From Apostichopus japonicus (taxonomy: Eukaryota > Echinodermata > Holothuroidea > Aspidochirotida > Stichopodidae), in the NCBI RefSeq assembly GCF_037975245.1, contig NC_092573.1, positions 9,582,001 through 9,646,000 of the forward strand: a DNA stretch of 64,000 nt. Reading direction: 5' to 3'. The translations under genes and the position numbers were made by a program. This document shows, piece by piece, positions 1 through 11,594 of the stretch (positions are counted from its first letter, which is position 1; each line of letters opens with the position of its first letter). The notes under the pieces are model-generated. The model was not told the DNA's origin. It made no database searches and worked only from the letters and a program-made list of their open reading frames with translations.

Positions 1-96
1 CGTAAATTGCGGCAACTTGTATACCAAATGTCTAAGCAATTAATTTATGAGAATATTCAACAGTCAAGAGAGGTAATAAGACGAAGTTGAGTTAGT

Positions 97-466
97 CCTC
101 TTTCACGTGGTGTGTCTCTAGTATCGGTAACAAAGTCTATTCCTTGACCAAAAGTGGCCTTCAAGTTTTAACCCCGATACGCACCCCTCTCTAAACGCGC
201 TGTATATGTGTAATGATCCAAAATTGATCTAATTTTGTTTTCAAAATCCTTGGTGCTAACCGTACATCTCAACTAGGTCGATAACTCAAATGAATCCATT
301 TTGAAGAATAAAAAACAAATTAGATCATTTTCTGGGATCATTACATATTACGTATATACATAGCGCGTTTAGAGATGGGTCGGTAACGGGGTTAAAACTT
401 TAAGGACATTTTTGGTCAAGAAATGGGCTTTGTTACCGATAGAAGAGATACACCACGTGAAAGAGG
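97..466. repeat. Long fold-back (inverted-repeat) element
   Basis: The left arm (about 97-242) and right arm (about 314-466) are diverged reverse complements. Both carry CCTCTTTCACGTGGTG at the outer edge, TATCGGTAACAAAG, GTTTTAACCCCG, CTCTAAACGCGCT and TGTAATGATCC in the same order. The loop (about 243-313) contains GGTGCTAACC and CAACTAGGTCGATAAC. A second copy of that loop segment lies directly downstream at about 485-553. No coding potential is visible. It looks like a MITE or fold-back element; the superfamily is not identifiable. Confidence 0.75.
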
Positions 467-480
467 AACTTTTCAACTTT

Positions 481-2505
481 AATGTGGTGCTAACCGGACC
501 TTTCAACTAGGTCGATAACCCATATTAATCGATTTTGAAAAGAAAAAAAAACAATACCTTTCGACCACAGTGTCAGTATCACACATAAACACGCACGCAC
601 ATACGCTCACACGACCGCAGTGGCAGTACTGTGTGTTAGGTCTTAATGTCATTTTTTCTCTTAGTGGCTGCTGTTAGTCTCTGTTCTAAGTGCCTGCTAT
701 CTTCAATGAGGCCTTTTAATGTTGTCGTGGCACAAGATCTGATCAGGGTTCGAGTTCGAGTTCTGCATGCTAACAAATACCAGGAATTAAAACAATATGG
801 GTAAATATTACCTCCAAATGTTTTTTGTAATGTTTTTTAACTAAGCTATTAAATGTCATGATTTATCGTGACCGCTACTGGTTCTTTGGTGACATTTTCT
901 GACGCTTTGTCGTATTAGTTTCGTGGAACCAGTCCAATCTCAAAGAGCTATACCTAGCCTAGAATATTATCCGACTATACTGATTACTGCGTGTTATGTA
1001 GATGGTACCGCCCGCAGCCGGCAGAGTTAGTATGGGAAATACGGAAAAAAGTTACGTTATTCGCCCATCAGTCGGACAACGGAGGAATAGTACACTCATT
1101 ATTCATCTGGTCAAATGAGAACTAGGTCTAACACTCGCTTTATTCAATCCTGCATGGGAAATAAAAAAAAACTTAAAAATTCCTGGCGGCTGGACAAAGA
1201 TTGTACAGTATGTACACCGCCGCATGCTTTGTGTCAAGTTAGATTAAAACATTATACAGATAGAATTGTCAATCACTCTGGAGAGCCATGAGCCTTCCTG
1301 CAGTATTGGCCAAGTATGTATTGGATACACAATACATTTTCTGTACATAAAGTTTGATTCCTCTTTTACAAATCAAAAAGTTAACCGTCAGTTACAATAA
1401 ATTAATGGCGTTTTGACATGAAAAATATCTAACAAGATGTAATTAGACCTTTTAAAGTGTTAAAAACGAACATTTCCAATAAATTGTTGCTGCTAACAAT
1501 TGCATGAAATTTTGGACCCATTTACAATAAACATCTGGTACCTACTATCAGAAGTTTGGTCTAAATAATTCAAAAATACTAAAAGGAAGATAAAAAATTC
1601 ATAAGGCAAAAAACAATCTAAAATTCCATCCAAACACAGGCTATCCCATGCCAAATTGGAAATTAAAGTTATTAATGTGTTCTGGTCTGGAGATTACTAC
1701 AGTACTATACTGCACATTCTGCAATTGTTACAAAACAAATACTGTAAGCCATGAAACTGGTGCAGTTGGGCTCTTACTACATGATACTTCTCCCACAGAC
1801 TTGGTTATGACCTATGGAAAAAGGACAAATTTGGAACGGCAGATACACATTAGTGCCAAATGTACTATCATAATTACTGTACCACTAATCACTAAAAGAG
1901 AATGATTAGGAGGGTTGCCTCTTGGACTCTAGTCTACAGTATCTAGAACATTACACACCATATCATCTTATATGTCTGACAATAACCTTATTTAGTATCT
2001 TACAGAGCACAGATATCTTTCATTGGAATAAAAAGAGGGATTTTCTCCTATTTCCCTCTGAGCAGGGGCTTTACATTAGTTCTAATTCCATTTGCTCCAT
2101 CCTTCTTCACCTCTACGGGATCCATCTCCATAAATATTATGATAAGAAAGACGTTAGGCATAAATGAGAAATTTCTGCAAATTATGCAACAATGGCACAT
2201 CAGGTTTTTGTTAGACCAAATAGTCAATAACTCACTCTTCTGGAATATAGCCAGATGGTTGTAACGACTGCACACAAATTTCGTAGTTAACATTTAGGGG
2301 TTAAGGGGTAGCTATTACTTAAGCTCAAAATTATCAACCCACGCATGAAGGTGGATCTATTAAGTCTTTTAGAACTGTTTGATATTTGATAGATTCCTTC
2401 TTGGTAGCGCCTCATCCATTGCCCATTTTTCCCATGTTCAATCAAATGACTCTTATTTTTCCTAAAGTTTTAACCTGACCACTTTTAATTTATTTTCATT
2501 TGCAG
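481..2505. other. AT-rich sequence upstream of KRTCAP2 exon 2
   Basis: Apart from the duplicated fold-back loop (about 485-553) I see no coding exon with convincing borders. The first exon of KRTCAP2 should lie here or just upstream. By alignment with the human protein it would contribute only about four coding bases (ATG plus G). ATGG followed by GTAAAT at 797-800 is one formal possibility, but such a short match has no evidential weight. Confidence 0.4.
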
Positions 2506-2660
2506 CAGTATCCAGTAGTGTATCATTCATTCTTTCCAGCCTCTTGGTTGTGACTGTCTTTGCTGCCATGCAACTCTTCCAGAAGGAATTAGCTAGTTCA
2601 CAATGGTTGACTATCCTCGGAGGTTTCCTGGGAGCAGATATTTTTATATTTAGTTTAACT
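2506..2660 (+). CDS. KRTCAP2: KRTCAP2 (KCP2) exon 2, oligosaccharyltransferase subunit
   Basis: Keratinocyte-associated protein 2 is a small multi-pass ER membrane protein that belongs to the oligosaccharyltransferase complex, which N-glycosylates nascent proteins at the translocon. This exon encodes 51 residues, including FAAMQLFQKELASSQWLTI and a GGFLG...FIFSLT stretch, which align with human [24 protein letters not shown] and FVFSLT. The acceptor is TTTGCAG just before 2506, and the donor is GTATCC after 2660 in phase 0. The exon covers the first membrane helix and the start of the second. The initiator Met belongs to an exon not located; by alignment only Met and the first base of the next codon are missing. 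Joined to the exons at 3724, 6266 and 8191 it gives about 130 residues, against 136 in human. Confidence 0.93.
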
Positions 2661-3723
2661 GTATCCTTCTCAGATAGCCTTTACCATTTTTCTTTTCTCT
2701 TACATGGCTCCACTTGTTGTGTTAACAATGTATGCCCCTCTCATCAAGCAAATGCATTAACTATGAAATACTGTAGTACTAGTTTATTGAATTAGTGTTA
2801 CAATATGTGTTTATTAACTCAATGTAATGAAAATTTTAAATTGAAGTTTTTTAAGTTTTATGACTCATCCAAAGACATGTGCTTCTATCTCTATAGGAAT
2901 TATAGTGATCCCTTGGATGGCATTCAATTCCATTCCAGTCATAAAAAAAAGTGCCGGGCAAAACATTATAGGGACTGTTTGTGCTGGGCTGCATTCAGAA
3001 CTGCCGGGTGTTGCTGCCTGTCTCAGTGGAGATCTATCATACAAGTATATGGTTAAAATCATATCAAGTTTTGTGTTGCATCAGTGGAACTGACCTAAGT
3101 AATTGTCTGTGTGTTCAACTAAGTACAGTAGTCCAGCCAATGTAATTGATGAGCCTCAGATGTTGAAGTCCGAGTCACTTCTCCAAAATTAAGAAGCGTT
3201 ACAGAAGTACAACACTGAACTACAGTTTTCTTTATCAATCTACAACATATCAACATTAGTACTGAGCCCGAAGACCAACTATAATTACACATTGCCCGTT
3301 GTTAGAATTTGACAATTTTCTACAGTTTCCATAAACTTGTTTCAGTACCTTGAATGTAATCAATGTTTTCTCCTGGATTGTAACTTTCTGTGTCTGGCCT
3401 AATATTTCATAATTTAAGCCACTTACTGAAAGAAATACAGTGCTGCCTGCTAAAATCAAGTTCTCACTGTTTAATAGGTATAGAAATAAAGCCAATTCTT
3501 TGACCGATGCTTGTTAACAGACTTTCCATGTGTTTAAATTCTTAACGTGTAGTGGAAGAAATTGTCAGTGCCCTTTCCTTTTTCTGTTTTTGACTGGCAA
3601 ATGGCAAAATCCACTGGCCTTAAGCGATACAAGAGCTAGAATTTTTAGCTCTGTGTTTGTATAGTACAAATCTACCTCTTCTTTTTCTCCTGTTTATTGC
3701 AAATCCTTAACAACCTTATTCAG

Positions 3724-3787
3724 GCCGTCAGTAATCTTGAGATTGTTCTCTTTGGAAAAGGATTCCAGGCAAAGCTGTTCCCAGAAG
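3724..3787 (+). CDS. KRTCAP2: KRTCAP2 exon 3
   Basis: The 64-base exon encodes [20 protein letters not shown] plus E and the first base of the next codon. It matches human [21 protein letters not shown], the most conserved loop of the family. The acceptor is TTATTCAG, and the donor follows GAAG as GTAGTG in phase 1. The reading frame continues exactly from the phase-0 end of the previous exon. Confidence 0.95.
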
Positions 3788-4517
3788 GTAGTGTACAATT
3801 TCATTTTTTTTCTCTCTCATCTAGGACTATGTCAGGTTTGTACTAAACTACATGATTACATCTTGTTAAATATTTATTTCAATTTGATAGGAAACTTTCA
3901 TGATAGAGATGCAAATGCTTTATATTACATGCAAGCCTCTCTGGAATGAGATTTGGTGTGATAACTGCTAAAATCAGAATGTTAATGAATGTGTATACTC
4001 TGCTCTTTATTTGGGTTACCTTAAAATATGCTATTACAGTATAAGTTTTGTGTAAAAGTAAGAGGGCCTAACCTTTTTAATCCTAGCAGAATGACAAGTT
4101 ACAGTAACAGGAGGGACAAATACACACACAGAATACATACAGGTTAATGAGCAGGGTGAACACAAAAGAGATTGATGTCACTTTCTCTTCTGCAGAAAAT
4201 AAATTCCTTGTATGATGCTGTTTCTGTTTGCTTAATACTTAAAAAATTGAGCATGAATGTCTTGCAAAACTACTGTAGAAACTTCTTAAGTTACAGCTTT
4301 TTGGAATAGGTTTTCACATTTAATGTTTAACAGTGTTGCAACATATCTCAACTATGTACAATTTCTTTGTACCTGAGGTTAAAGCAGTAAAACCAGAGCC
4401 TGTCATACAACATGTGGCAGATTATAACAAATGTTCATAGGAGAACTGCACTTTTATAAGCATTATATATCAAATTCTAGAATTGATAAGATTGAATGTG
4501 ATCATACAATTTCATGT

Positions 4518-4729
4518 CTCAAAGCACTGAAGTGTGACCTTGCTTAAAGTACTGTAGCATACAGGTGGACTCATACATTATTATTATTATTATTATTATA
4601 ACCCCGTTATTTATATAGCACATAATCCGAAAGTTCTATGCGCTTGCACTTAAACTTGTACTTTCAAAGCACTGAAGTGTGACCTTGCTTTAAGTACTGT
4701 AGCATGCAGGTGGACTTCTACATTACATC
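4518..4729. repeat. Direct repeat pair with intervening ATT tract
   Basis: About 62 bases beginning CAAAGCACTGAAGTGTGACC occur at about 4518-4580 and again at about 4666-4729 with few differences. Between them are an (ATT)n tract and the sequence ATTTATATAGCACATAAT. The layout fits a small insertion or local duplication within the KRTCAP2 intron. A similar ATTTATATAGCGCT motif occurs at about 52076, inside another repeat. Confidence 0.6.
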
Positions 4730-5385
4730 CTTTCTAAGGAGTCTACTAGAAGCTTTCTTAGTATCTGCGTATTTGAATTGACTGTACATAGATCTTCTGT
4801 ACAATAAATCCAGTTAGCATATATAACTCTCCTTGAGGGGGTTAGATATAATAAGTGAGTCGAGGTACAATCAAGCAGACAATGTCCAAGATTTAACTCT
4901 GTACTTCGAGAGCCTCTATTGAAAGGTAGGTTTGGCCTAAATGTGATATTTGCAGTGTGGCACCGCACATCTATGAGAACGTAATGTGTTGTGAAATCAG
5001 TGATGTTTATATTCTAATGTTCAAAACACAAAGATGCTCAGATTTAGTTTGCTTCAACTAGAGCTGTAATCTGACATGATTACAAAGTATATGAAACAAT
5101 GCATAGGAAAACTTCTTTTTTTTTTCATTTTGATAATATGATACCAGTGTGTACTGATATATCATTTACTCCTACTGTAGAGAATATTGCCATCAGAAAA
5201 CCTCAGTGAATTAACTTCCATCAGTAGCATCAAAGTCTCGATGCCATACTGTCTTTATTTCAAGTTGTAACAGTCTACTGTCTATAAACTTTAAATACTT
5301 GGAATTTCAAATCATTTCATGTCACATTTTGTGACGGTCTTTCTTAGTCTCACAATGTTTGACAATCTTTGAAAGCTCACAGATA

Positions 5386-5601
5386 CATCTCTATCTCCCG
5401 CACTCCCACGAGTCTTTGAAGCATGTAGTTATAGAGGTACATCTCTATCTCCCTCTCTCCCACGAGTCTTTGAAGCATTTAGTTTCAGAGGTACATCTCT
5501 ATCTCCCTCTCTCCCACAAGTCTTTGAAGCATTTAGTTTCAGAGGTACATCTCTATCTCCCTCTCTCCCACGAGTCTTTGAAGCATGTAGTTATAGAGGT
5601 A
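5386..5601. repeat. 54-bp tandem repeat, four copies (KRTCAP2 intron)
   Basis: Four near-identical 54-base units lie head to tail, each containing CATCTCTATCTCCC, CACGAGTCTTTGAAGCAT and AGAGGT. Because 54 is a multiple of three, the frame stays open and gives an apparent 18-residue repeat. It has no splice context linking it to KRTCAP2 and sits inside the third located intron interval. It is a minisatellite, not a coding exon. Confidence 0.85.
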
Positions 5602-6265
5602 CTGAACAGCAAAAACAGAAGAAAAAACCATTGAGTGAAAGTGAAAGTATTCAGAACACATATCAGCCATTGAGTATTTGAAAGGAAAAGTGGATGTATG
5701 CCTTCGAATGATTTATCTTAAAAAGTAAAGTACATATATATATATATATTTTTATATATATATATATAAATTTATATATACAGCTATGTGCCTTACTTTG
5801 ATGAGAGTTAATTTTTAGTGCCCAAAAATCTTGCAAACCGGTCGGGTCTTGGCCCCACCTTGACCCTATCATCCACACCTGTATCTTAAAACACTTTGTC
5901 TTTAAGAGGTAAAAGTCTCAGGTAGTCAGGTGTATTGGTCTGCAAAGTTGCATTTCTGGGACAAAGTTTTTTTAAGAGGCTAAACCCTCATTTCTTACAG
6001 GGTGTGGATCACTAGGTCATACAATCTCGGTCACCCAAAATGCTTTAAGAACGTGGTTTTGGCCCAAAGTTGCTGAAAATTTCCCATATTTTCTCTTAAA
6101 CACTCACCTTTAGCCACTGGCATATCCCTTCAAAAGACAATGACGTGAGTTTTAGGACACAGCAAACAGTCAGTGAAGTTTGAACACTTTGTTCAATATC
6201 ACATTGAATATTTTAAATGAGCATTAACATCATTTTCTTACTTTTCTTTTTTTCTTTCTCCATAG

Positions 6266-6332
6266 TTGCCGGTTGCCTGGTGTTTTCTATGTTTATCTCT
6301 GCATTAGTACATAGGGTTTGTGTTACAACCTG
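6266..6332 (+). CDS. KRTCAP2: KRTCAP2 exon 4
   Basis: The 67-base exon encodes VAGCLVFSMFISALVHRVCV then TTC across the junction. This matches the human segment ending LIHRVCVTTC, with the HRVCVTTC block fully conserved. The acceptor is CTCCATAG and the donor GTGAGT in phase 2. It forms most of a membrane helix. Confidence 0.95.
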
Positions 6333-7160
6333 GTGAGTATTTTGTTTTAATAATAACACAAATGTGCAGATGGATGGGAGTTTTGTATATATGTAAACAT
6401 AGTGTTGTCAGTACTTCACAAGAAAAAAAAAGTTCAGATGCACCTCAAAACCTGCTACACTGAATTACTCCACGATTTTCTGTCAGCTTTTCTTGCCTGT
6501 CTCATTTGGACAATTTCTCCTGGAAAGTGAAAGTTTTGGCCAAAAATTTAAAAATTTGGACAGTGATATGTTGTACAAATTTTGCAAGGGCAAAGAGTGT
6601 TGAGTGTCGCCCAAAGATACCCTGTTGTACTGTGAATATGAAGTTAATAGAACATATTTTGGTTGAGTATTAGAACAGTTTACAGAAACAGTGTATTTAA
6701 CATTATGATCGAAGCCTGCACTAAATAGCCGACTTTAGCATTAAGTTAGCACTTAAAGGAGCATTCCATGAGTTTTAACATATTTTAAATGTAAATATCT
6801 GGAAAATAGGATTAACTATAATAATGAAGCATTTATACAAGCACTCAGATTATACGTCCCTCTTTAAGACTGCGATACATATCAAGAACGTAACATTCTG
6901 CCTAAATTCATCCCTTTAAACAACATATACACACTACAAACAAAAAAAAAAGGCGCTTTTATTCTAACTACTTATAAAACTTTACAACTAATTGAGGACT
7001 ATTCTTTTGTCTAGTAATGATGAAGTTGAATTCTTAAACTGGATAATAATACATGTTGCTATTAAAAGGTATTAATGAGCTAGTGAAAGTAGCTTTTCCT
7101 GCTTAGTAATCACAGGAGGAAGAAAAAGAGAGGGTATTCTCAAAGTGTTAACAAACCTAC

Positions 7161-7345
7161 TTCTGTATGGACTGTACTATTAGAAAAGGCTTGTGTACAG
7201 CAGATGAATGTATAAATGTGTAATAGAGAGCATGACCTTTGGACATAAAAGAGAATATTTTGGAGGTCTGCTACTTCTGTATCGACCGTACTATTAGAAA
7301 AGGCTTGTGTACATCAGATGAATGTATAAATGTGTAACAGAGATA
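7161..7345. repeat. Local direct duplication of about 75 bp
   Basis: Two copies (about 7161-7232 and 7272-7345) share CTACTTCTGTAT, CTATTAGAAAAGGCTTGTGT and CAGATGAATGTATAAATGTG. The feature is intronic and has no coding signature. Confidence 0.65.
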
Positions 7346-8190
7346 AAAAACAAAGAATCTTTTAAAGCTCTGCCATTTGAAATGGAGTAAGGCTTTGTGT
7401 GGCTTTGCCCTAGCAATGTTTGTCAATATTCACATAAAACTGATGCCTCTCAAGCAAACTATTAAATATAAATTTATGTGAGAGCATATAAAAAAAAAAA
7501 CATTTGCTTGTTTCAAATTGATGGCTGTATATATTGTTTTATGAAACAACAGAAACTCTAGCATTCTGGACATTTAAAAATGTAATGTTTGATGTATTTC
7601 TTTGTATTTTTCAACCAATCAATAATTGTATTTGTATTCTGGCTACAAATCTCACAACCTACCAGATAATCTTGGCAACCCATTATTGGATCAGAATGAA
7701 CAGTTTGGATGCATGAATTTAAGTGTTTGATGAAATTTTAAAAAAGTAACTGAAATTATAATGAACTTAGCAATGAATGTAAAGCCAAAAAACATGTAAC
7801 ATACTAGAAAAACTACGATACATATTTTCATGTGTGTAAATCAATTTGAGGAGCTTGGGGGACGGGGCATGGTGACCATATTGAAGTGACGATGCATAGC
7901 GTTTTGCATTGTTTTACCAGACAAAATATTCTCTGCTCAAACTGCTCTAGGAGGAAGAGAAGCACAGTTGATTGATAGTCTTTTATTAGAAGACAATTTG
8001 TGACAGCTCGCTATGTTCCTCGTTTATCTACTCTTTAACGATTAATCACATGAGACACAGTTACAGGTTACTTATTTCTCTCTTATGAATTGTGAACCAG
8101 TTAATTGAAAGTGTCAACTCTTGTGATACAAAACATTAGATCACTGATTAGAATCATTTCCATCTCCTCATTTTTTTTTTTTTTTTGTAG

Positions 8191-8293
8191 CTTCCTGTTC
8201 TCGATCCTGGCGCTGTACTATCTGAACAAGATCTCACAACGGATATATGCACCTCCTCCAGCCGTCCAGATCACTAGCAAGAAGAGGAGATAG
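8191..8293 (+). CDS. KRTCAP2: KRTCAP2 last exon with stop
   Basis: After an unusually long oligo-T tract ending TTGTAG, the exon encodes (C)FLFSILALYYLNKISQRIY, then a short Pro-rich stretch and KKRR before TAG at 8291-8293. Human has [20 protein letters not shown] and a C-terminal KSKKRN. The lysine/arginine end fits a cytosolic tail on an ER membrane protein. Codon phase is restored exactly by the two bases of the previous exon. Confidence 0.95.
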
Positions 8294-10432
8294 GTTAATG
8301 GTCACAAACTCCAGCAGCAAACTCGGTCGATGTTTCAAGTTGTTGCCCTGTTAAATCCTCACGCTTTCTTCTGTCTTTAGCCAATGATTTAAACTGATTT
8401 CTTTCTTTTAGTCTTTGTCACATCAGTTTTTCCCATTCTAGTCCCTTGTTTCTCCTTACCCTTCCAACCCCCTTCCAATTCATTTATGCAACACAGTGCC
8501 TTCAATGCAAGACAACAAAATTAAAGTCTAAGACCGACTTCTCATTTCCCCCTCCCTTCTCCCTTAGTCAAGCTTGCCGGAAAATGAGTGACCAGAGGTA
8601 GTCTCAATGTAATAATGTTTATTAATGATTTACGTCCAGCTGAGACAAATTGTAAGGTAGGATACTGTCATGTCATACTTGAAAACATGTGAACGTTCAG
8701 TACGAGCAGTTTGAATACCCTGCGTGTATCAGATAAAGATTCACATACTGTTCATATCAGTCTCTACTAATGTGTTGAGGCGTAACATGAACAATGTACT
8801 GGACAGCATATTTGTTACTAAGCATTACAAAATTTTCCCAACAGGCTGTGATTTATAACACTTCATGAATATGCATTAGATTTCTTCCCAGCAGAAAGAA
8901 AAATATTAATTATTCAAATGGAAAGAGCACTACTGTATTAGCTTACAGTACTGTATACAACACGATAATGTTCCTTTTATACGGAAGCATACTTTGTTGC
9001 GTGTTGTATATGTTATCACTGTTGAAGCAAAATCCTACACTTATTTGGGATTCTCCCAGTGCTATTTTTTTGTGGCTTGTGAATGTTTTACTTTTGTTTC
9101 TGATAGATCATACTTAATAATTTCAGGATGATTGTGTTCAGTTTTCTTTGTTTTTATTTCGTGCATAATGTAGCTATCCATCAAGTATCTTGTTTCTTGG
9201 TCATGCTAGTGGGAAAGTAAAGTTAAAACTGAAAGCAAATTTGAAACATATTTGTTCCTCTACGTTAGCTTTCATTTTCCACTCTCCTTCCCAATCCACC
9301 ATGCTTGTGTTGTAATACTGTACAAAATGGTTTTTAAATGATTTGAAATACTTGAAACAGAACCCGTTCACATTAAAAAACAACAATGTTACACGATATA
9401 TATTTTTTCTCCCTTTCTGGTTTCAAGTTTTGTCTTTATTTCTTACAGGCAAAGAAAATGTTTTTCTTTTGCCTTCTTCGTCCAACGGGTTTGGGATACA
9501 GTATGTGACACCAATACTTTAAACTGCAACTTACATGGGGTTGTAGCTTGTCAGCTTTCATGACCAAACCATGAAGCCATGACACATCACTGGATACCCC
9601 CTCCCTCCCCCCCCCCAAAAACATTACCTTTTCATGTGTCAAATATTTCATTCTTGTCATCAAAGGCACGCCATTGTATGGTGAGTGTACGATAACATCG
9701 CAAGGCCCCCCCCCCCGTCACTATCGTGCTCCAACTTCACCGAATGTGTTATACGTACAGTATGCAGCTGGACTTATGGACACTGTGGGTGCTGTATTTG
9801 TAAGACAAATTGTAACATTTTTTTTCGAAAGCAATGTTTAGGCTACAAAGCTTCAATGAAACTGGCATTAATTTGCACAGTGAAAGCAGGGAGCATGCAT
9901 CAATTTTGTATTCCAAGGCACGTGGACAAATTATTTGACACATTTACCAAAATAATACTATCAAATTTAACGCATGTCCGTAGTGAGGGAAGTATTTCCT
10001 TGCTTCCACTGGTTTGACTCTAGCGAGATTCAGCCTTTCTCTAAATGCATCAGTTGTTTAACAGTTTTTCCGTTATTCCTATATATATATATATATATAT
10101 ATATCCTACTTCCAGGAGTGTGCAAATTTGCATAAAATGTTCTATTAATCTGCATGACAAATCTGTAATAATTGAATTTACCACTTGACATTAGCATCAC
10201 TGTGGGCGACTTATCTTTACACTATACTGTCGACTTTCCATGACTTTCAAAGATACTGTACCTCCTCCACCCCCCCCCCACCCATTCCTGTCTCTGTATT
10301 CCCCGTCCTCTTTGTATTTAAATATTACTTTACTATGTTTGGGTTCTATAAAAACAAGTACATGAAACCTAATTTTGGGAAACTAAATGTGTCAATGAGA
10401 CACGGCACTATCTCAAGTAATATTATGCAGCT
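8294..10432. other. KRTCAP2 3' flank, no further gene seen
   Basis: The start of this stretch is presumably the KRTCAP2 3' untranslated region. Homopolymer C runs occur near 9608-9618 and 9706-9716, and a (TA)n tract near 10081-10104. Open frames here are short, AT- or C-run driven, and have no splice or family support. Confidence 0.5.
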
Positions 10433-10950
10433 CAGTGACACATGCAAACCCTTCTCAGTAACTACTATGTAATATGCATAGCGTTCTCAGTAACACCTAT
10501 GTAAACACATGCAAACCGTTTTCAGTATCTACTATGTAACATATGCGAACCGTTCTCAGTAACACCTATGTAAACATGCAAACCGTTCTCAGTAACACCT
10601 ATGTAAACACATGCAAACCCTTCTCAGTAACTACTATGTAACATGCATAGCGTTCTCAGTAACACCTATGTAAACACATGCAAACCGTTCTCAGTAACAC
10701 CTATGTAACATATGCAAACCGTTCTCAGTAACACCTATGTAACATATGCAAACCGTTCTCAGTAACTACTATGTCACATATGCAAACCGTTCTCAGTTGC
10801 ACCTATGTAAATTGAAAACCGTTCTCAGTAACACCTATGTAAATTGAAACCGTTCTCAGTAACACATATGTAACAAATGCAAACCCTTTTCAGTAACTAC
10901 TATGTAACATAAATGCAAACCGTTCTTAGTAACACCTATGTAAACACATG
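10433..10950. repeat. Minisatellite, about 15 units of 31-36 bp
   Basis: Imperfect units built around CAAACCGTTCTCAGTAACAC and CTATGTAA repeat about fifteen times. The array ends about 21 bases beyond the stop codon of gene A, so if gene A's transcript continues past its stop, the repeat lies in its 3' untranslated region. Confidence 0.9.
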
Positions 10951-10971
10951 GAGCAGGGAAAAGCTTTCACT

Positions 10972-11594
10972 TTACATCATTTCTTCGTAACCACTATATG
11001 TACTGCTGTCTTCCGAGGCCTGGGAAAGAACACTTACGGTATTCACTTTACGTTCCTCTTTAGGAGTGATGGCATCATTACCAACGGTCAAACCTGCTCC
11101 TGTTGGGTTGCTTTCGGTTTTTGTTGGAATGTTTTCAGGGGCGAAGGTTTCCATTTCTTTCATTTCTTGGGTCCTACGTCGCATGGCGGCTTCTGTACTC
11201 TCCCTGTTTTTCTGTTCTGCGGCATACTGATTTTCCGCAGTGGACGTAGGCCTACTGTTATGCTCGTCGTCAATATCAGTAGAAGCCACCTGATGGTGAA
11301 TACGACTGTGACGTGTTGCATTTAGTTCGATGCCTGGTTCATCCGCATTACGATGTGACCAATGTAGCAGACAAATAATGAACAATAACACTAGCGTGAG
11401 GGTTAAGAAAGCCACGCCTGCTACCATTAGATAAAGAAGTGGTATTTCTATTGGCTGAAATACATCGAAGGTTTCGTTGTCGTTATCGAAAGTATCACCA
11501 TTAGTCGCTAATGTTGGTTCATCAGATTGGATGGTTGATGAAACCGTGGTCCCAGCGCCCAATGTAAATGATGTTGAGTTCTCGGTCGCATTTT
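10972..11594 (-). CDS. Gene A exon 2: Ser/Thr-rich single-pass membrane protein
   Basis: This is the second of two coding exons; exon 1 is at 12725-12797. On the - strand the acceptor CTATCAACAG precedes the exon, whose first two bases complete a codon begun in exon 1 (phase 1). The predicted protein has 231 residues: signal peptide, an ectodomain of about 52 residues rich in Ser, Thr and Asp with three N-glycosylation sites (NAT, NST, NET), and a membrane span at about residues 77-101 (LLYLMVAGVAFLTLTLVLLF...). It is followed by HWSHR as a stop-transfer and a tail of about 130 residues. The tail contains a charged, probably helical segment (AAMRRRTQEMKEME) and ends YSGYEEMM. YEEM (about 227-230) fits the YxxM consensus for PI3-kinase p85 SH2 domains; that function is inference. 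The layout equals genes B and C, but the sequence is more diverged. I do not recognise the family. Confidence 0.72.

Noticed and set aside
797-800. KRTCAP2 first exon ATGG|GTAAAT
   Set aside because: Four coding bases give no statistical support; needs transcript data.
2860-3093. Protein-like frame inside the KRTCAP2 intron
   Set aside because: It does not match KRTCAP2, overlaps another frame and has an antisense frame of similar length; the neighbouring exons join perfectly without it.
5359-5634. 91-codon frame with 18-residue repeats
   Set aside because: Explained by a 54-bp minisatellite within a KRTCAP2 intron; the flanking KRTCAP2 exons join in frame without it.
10948-11325. 125-codon + strand frame
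   Set aside because: Antisense shadow of gene A exon 2.
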